From contig JAALGY010000030.1 in assembly GCA_032358165.1 (NCBI GenBank), positions 806,001-870,000 on the forward strand: 64,000 bases of DNA, read 5' to 3'. This document shows, piece by piece, positions 57,801-64,000 of the stretch. Under the pieces are notes generated by a model that saw only the letters and a program-made list of their open reading frames with translations, had not been told where the DNA came from and did no database searches. Every line of letters begins with the position of its first letter. Within the stretch, counting starts at the first letter, position 1. The position numbers and the translations under genes are program-made. Origin of the DNA: Diplosphaera chodatii. Taxonomy: Eukaryota; Chlorophyta; Trebouxiophyceae; Prasiolales; Stichococcaceae.

Positions 57801-58590
57801 AACCACAGGTGCTGAAAAAGCAAGCGCACTTGCTCCTGCTCTGCTGCCTGCTGCCCGTCCCCGTCGGATGCAGGGCCATACTTCTCCTCCAGATCCATGA
57901 ACGTGTCTATGTAGCCTGCTGCCGCCTCGAAATTGCCACTGTCCAGCGCCTCCCTACCATGAAGCAAGCACTGATGCTTCCACCGCAGCAACGTTTGGCG
58001 AGCTGTTGTCGGCAAAGCAGATCCGGGTCGGCCAGAAGAGCACATTGACACGACCGTCTCAATCGCCATGCCCACCTTACACCGTAGATGCAGTTGCTGC
58101 GGTCCACAATGACATGGATTGCTGCCAGCGTGTTGCGCACATGTGACTGCGCGGAGTCGAGGCCCCGCACTGTGCTGCTCACACGCTCTGACAACTGCGA
58201 CGTGGACGCTACGCCTGCCGCCAGTGTCTCCGCATCCGCACGCGCCACCTCCAGCATCTGTGTAGTGCGGACAATCACCCTGCTTGCAGGTACATGCGTG
58301 GTGCTGCATAGGGTTGGGTTGCAAGCGCACAGGTCGGAGGGCCCAGCAGGCACACAGGTCGCACAGGAGCCCACCTCTGCGGTGGAGCTGCGCAGCGTGA
58401 CCAGGCCGGCCTCCAGCGCTCCGCGCTTGGCGATGAGGCCCTCCAGCTCGGTGTTGACGCTGCGCTCCCTTGCCAGCATCTCGTGCAGGACCCGCGTGAT
58501 GTCGTTCAGACTCGTCAGCTCGCGGAGTCCTGCCATGCTCAGGTTTGCAGAGGCCAGCTGCGCCTGGTGCGCCATCAATGGCGACGCCAT
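54820..58590 (-). CDS. COG4: Conserved oligomeric Golgi complex subunit 4
   Basis: Subunit of the COG tether for vesicles moving backwards within the Golgi. The ATG at 58590 (MASPLMAHQAQLASANLSM) precedes a coiled-coil N-terminus, ITRVLHEMLARERSVNTELE. VARADAETLAAGV, LDSAQSHVRNTLAAIHVIVD and ALDSGNFEAAAGYIDTFMDL follow, all family features. Later exons are ILLEAKQKLGSTVRQKLAEA, MQEEGLQQFQQYLCRLVAER (about 57425-57490), ILQRYSSVRQLARLLQSI (about 56960-57020), EMLLLAQRAEEYNQFM and VRELLNYYVAMEEFVMERDV (about 56480-56545). The C-terminal domain has FAELTQ and KEYWGEAGGPMGWRLSVDDV, and ends VRHVLRQRTDFAPDDINALT with the stop at 54820-54822. The end closely follows the COG4 C-terminal pattern (YWG..SGP..WRL...VR.VL..R.DF...DI..L). 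About ten introns are implied; their exact limits were not all checked. Confidence 0.88.
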
Positions 58591-59202
58591 GCCAACAGGA
58601 TGCGCCGCAGCCGCAAGGTACAAGCTACTGCGGCACACTTGCTTACATTGCAGCACGTGTCAGCTCGACATGCAGAGACACTACTCAAGGTCATTCGAAT
58701 GATCATGCATCGCTGGTCGATCAGCTGGATCACTGGGGCATCAACATTCTGACTGTTGCAGCATTGCCGGATTTGCAGGACCAGCTCAGCTCACACGATG
58801 CCAGACTGCTTGGAGTGAGCAGTGACAGGGTTTGCAGTGCTGTTCTGGCAATGTGCACGCTCGCATCAGTCGCAGTGGAGGTGGGACTATCAGGACAGTC
58901 AGGTGCTCGATGTGCTCGGGTCAGCTACTCAGTCTGCAAGTCCGCAGATACTTTTGACCTCTGTGTTTCCAGACACTCGGCATAGGCTCATGCTGGAAGT
59001 GCTGCGCATGTGAAGGTTGGACGCACGACAGGCCATTGGCATGCTCATGATTCCGGGCAGGAAATAGGTCACCCCTGAACGGGGCCCCGGTGACGGCCTG
59101 CAGTTGCAACACACACTCGTGTGGGTAGAAGAGCGTAGTCGCCTGACATCAGCTGCCCGGCCCACACCCTCGCGGCACCGCAGTCGGACCCTGCCTCTGA
59201 AG
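58591..59202. promoter_or_regulatory. Divergent promoter region of COG4 and V-ATPase B
   Basis: 612 bp between opposite start codons, with no recognised exon. It must contain both promoters. Confidence 0.4.
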
Positions 59203-62230
<3,028 letters not shown>

Positions 62231-62285
62231 GTTGCCCTCCAGCATGGAGCGTCCGGCTGTTGTGACAGCAGTGAGGATGTATAGT

Positions 62286-62290
62286 TGTAA
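62286..62290 (+). promoter_or_regulatory. Candidate poly(A) signal TGTAA of V-ATPase B
   Basis: TGTAA 56 nt after the stop codon, within the 272-bp gap between this gene and the convergent formate-THF ligase. Confidence 0.5.
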
Positions 62291-62401
62291 TGTGCAAGTC
62301 GACGTCTGTTGACTGCGGTACCAGCAAAGATCATGACACCAGTTCGGGAGCATTGGCGCCTTCCTGGCTCCGCAGCCAGTGCTGTCATTGACCGTTCAAG
62401 G

Positions 62402-62484
62402 CCCCTTTGTTCTTGACCAGCCTGCAGCCCCCTTTGTTATTGACCAGCAGGATAGTGCCCCTTTGTTATTGACCAGTCTGCAGT
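62402..62484. repeat. Three-copy minisatellite, unit about 28 bp
   Basis: Units start at 62402, 62429 and 62458. They share the core CCCCTTTGTTATTGACCAG (first unit with one change, C for A) and variable tails related to CCTGCAG. The array sits in the short gap between the 3' ends of two convergent genes. Confidence 0.85.
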
Positions 62485-62502
62485 CCCTATACCAACTTTC
62501 AA

Positions 62503-64000
62503 TCAGCTCAGCCCGACAATCGTGCCATTGTCATCGATGTCGATGTCAAAGAATGCCGGCCGGGTGGGAAGCCCGGGAATCGTTGGCATGTCGCCAACCA
62601 AAACTACCAGGAAGCCAGCCCCGATGGATGCCCTTATCTCGCGGACGGGCAGCGAGAAGCCGCTGGGTGCACCCTTGGCGCTGGCGTCTGCGGAAAACGA
62701 GTACTGTGTCTTTGCAATGCAGATGGGCAGGGTGTGGAAACCCTGCTTGGTGTAGCGCTCAATCTGCGCCTCTGCCTCGGCAGAGTACTCCACGCTGGCG
62801 GCACCATAGCTGGCAGCAATCGCCTCAATCTTGCCCTTGATCGGCTGGTCCAGCTTGTACAAAAACCTGCAGATTGCAACAAAACCCGCTCGCGAGGAGT
62901 CAGCATCGGTGGACAGGAATCTCCCTGGATGACACACATGCCTTGGCATGATGGGGCCGCACTTGAAGTCTGAGGGTTGCTGTGCCGCGTCGACCACCGC
63001 CTTGGCCAGGTCCACTGCGCCCTTCCCTCCATGGGCATGGTGCTCCGCCACGACTGCCGCTGAGGCGCCTGTACACCGTTGTGCCGATCAGCACATTTCG
63101 GTGGCGTGCAGCCCGACCACCCTGTGACGCTGATTACTTACTCATACGTTCAGTCCTGCAGGTTTGCGCACAACGTCACCTGTGTCCAGTGCGGCCTGCT
63201 TCAGTGCTGAAAGCTCCGCATCAGTGTCGGTGGCAAAGCGGTTGATCGCAACAACCACAGGCACGCCGTACGCAGCGCTGTTCCGGATGTGGCGTGCCAG
63301 GTTGCAGCAGCCCGCAGTGAGCAACTCCACGTTCTCGGTGCGGTAAGTTTCATCGAGGGGCTGGCCGGCTGTCACAGGGGGCCCGCCACCGTGCATCTTC
63401 AGCGCACGCACTGCGAGTTTACACCCAGTTGAGATGCGCTTGACGAGTGACAGTGGCATTGTTGCACATGACCGATGTCAATCACTTGGCACTGACATCA
63501 GTTGCATCTAAAGAGCCACTTGCAGCAGCCCAGTACCGGTGGCGACGATGACGACGCAGTTGGGCGAAAGTCCGGAGGATCGGCACTTGATGTTCATGAA
63601 CTTCTCGGCACCAATATCAGCACCAAAGCCTGCCTCTGTCACGACCAGACCCTGAGACGGCAAAGGGAACAAAGTGTGGTACCGGTTGCGGTGTGAGCCT
63701 GACATCAGACGGATCAAAACAACCTGATCCACAGGGCATTTGTAACAGCGGTACCAACCTCAGAGCCGACGAGTCTGAGCGCCAGCAGGTCTGCCATCAC
63801 AGAGGAGTTTCCGGTGGCAATGTTTGCAAAAGGCCCAGCATGGACAAATACAGGTGTCTGCTCCAGGGTTTGCATGAGCGTTGGCTCCAGCGCATCCTTC
63901 ATCAGCACAGTCAATGCGCCACCGGCACCGATGTCATCTGCCGTGACCGGCTCGCCCGCCTGAGACAATAAAGGCATCTCACACGCTGTCTGTTCCCTTG
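62503..64000 (-). CDS. FTHFS: Formate-tetrahydrofolate ligase (10-formyl-THF synthetase), 5' end outside window
   Basis: ATP-dependent enzyme joining formate to tetrahydrofolate in one-carbon metabolism. Only the C-terminal two thirds or so is in the window. From the right edge: [38 protein letters not shown] (about 63790-63850), [16 protein letters not shown] (about 63585-63635), [16 protein letters not shown] (about 63365-63420), [20 protein letters not shown] and [10 protein letters not shown] (about 63215-63305). [20 protein letters not shown] is at about 62990-63050. The last exon has [37 protein letters not shown] and [20 protein letters not shown], then ends [11 protein letters not shown] at the stop of 62503-62505. 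The P-loop near the N-terminus is not covered. The monofunctional bacterial/plant type is likely, since no dehydrogenase domain follows. It is convergent with V-ATPase B. Confidence 0.9.

Overview
The window reads as nuclear DNA of a green alga (Chlorophyta). A coccoid trebouxiophyte such as Coccomyxa, Chlorella or Trebouxia is my best guess, but I cannot fix the genus. Genes are split into many short exons by roughly 40-150 nt introns, mostly GT-AG. The pentamer TGTAA, the usual chlorophyte poly(A) signal, lies 50-185 nt after several stop codons. The gene content is wholly eukaryotic: V-ATPase, COG complex, SNARE, peroxin, ORC/CDC6, a PWI splicing factor and a dynein assembly factor. I found no operons, CRISPR arrays, rRNA or tRNA genes.

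Layout. (1) 1-23790: two head-to-tail full-size PDR-type (ABCG) ABC transporter genes. Copy 1 (to 9613) looks intact, but its 5' end lies outside the window. Copy 2 (11072-23790) is broken by a 14-nt frameshift deletion just after its second Walker A, a nonsense codon in the first membrane domain, and a 2.9-kb insertion flanked by a 10-bp direct repeat. The two copies also differ by an intron in each direction. (2) 24063-28898: CDC6 (-) and a CCDC103/DNAAF19-like axonemal dynein assembly factor (+), head to head. (3) 29081-41277: PEX1 (-), an SRRM1-like PWI splicing factor (+), an Mpv17/PMP22-family membrane protein (+) and a CPBP/CAAX-type intramembrane protease (-). (4) 42472-54607: organellar, probably mitochondrial, IF-2 (-); a SYP7-type Qc-SNARE (+); organellar glutamyl-tRNA synthetase (-); MEMO1 homologue (+). 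(5) 54820-64000: COG4 (-), V-ATPase subunit B (+), and the 3' part of formate-tetrahydrofolate ligase (-), cut by the window edge.

The genes are mostly housekeeping and do not form one pathway. Loose themes are membrane traffic and organelle upkeep (SYP7, COG4, V-ATPase B, PEX1, Mpv17 family) and organellar translation (IF-2, GluRS). The most notable points are the decaying tandem ABC copy with its insertion and intron differences, an 11-nt microexon and three GC-AG introns in the V-ATPase B gene, and a cilium-specific assembly factor. I see no convincing new multi-gene system. Exon limits were read by eye from splice signals and protein family conservation, so gene ends marked as unresolved should be treated as such.
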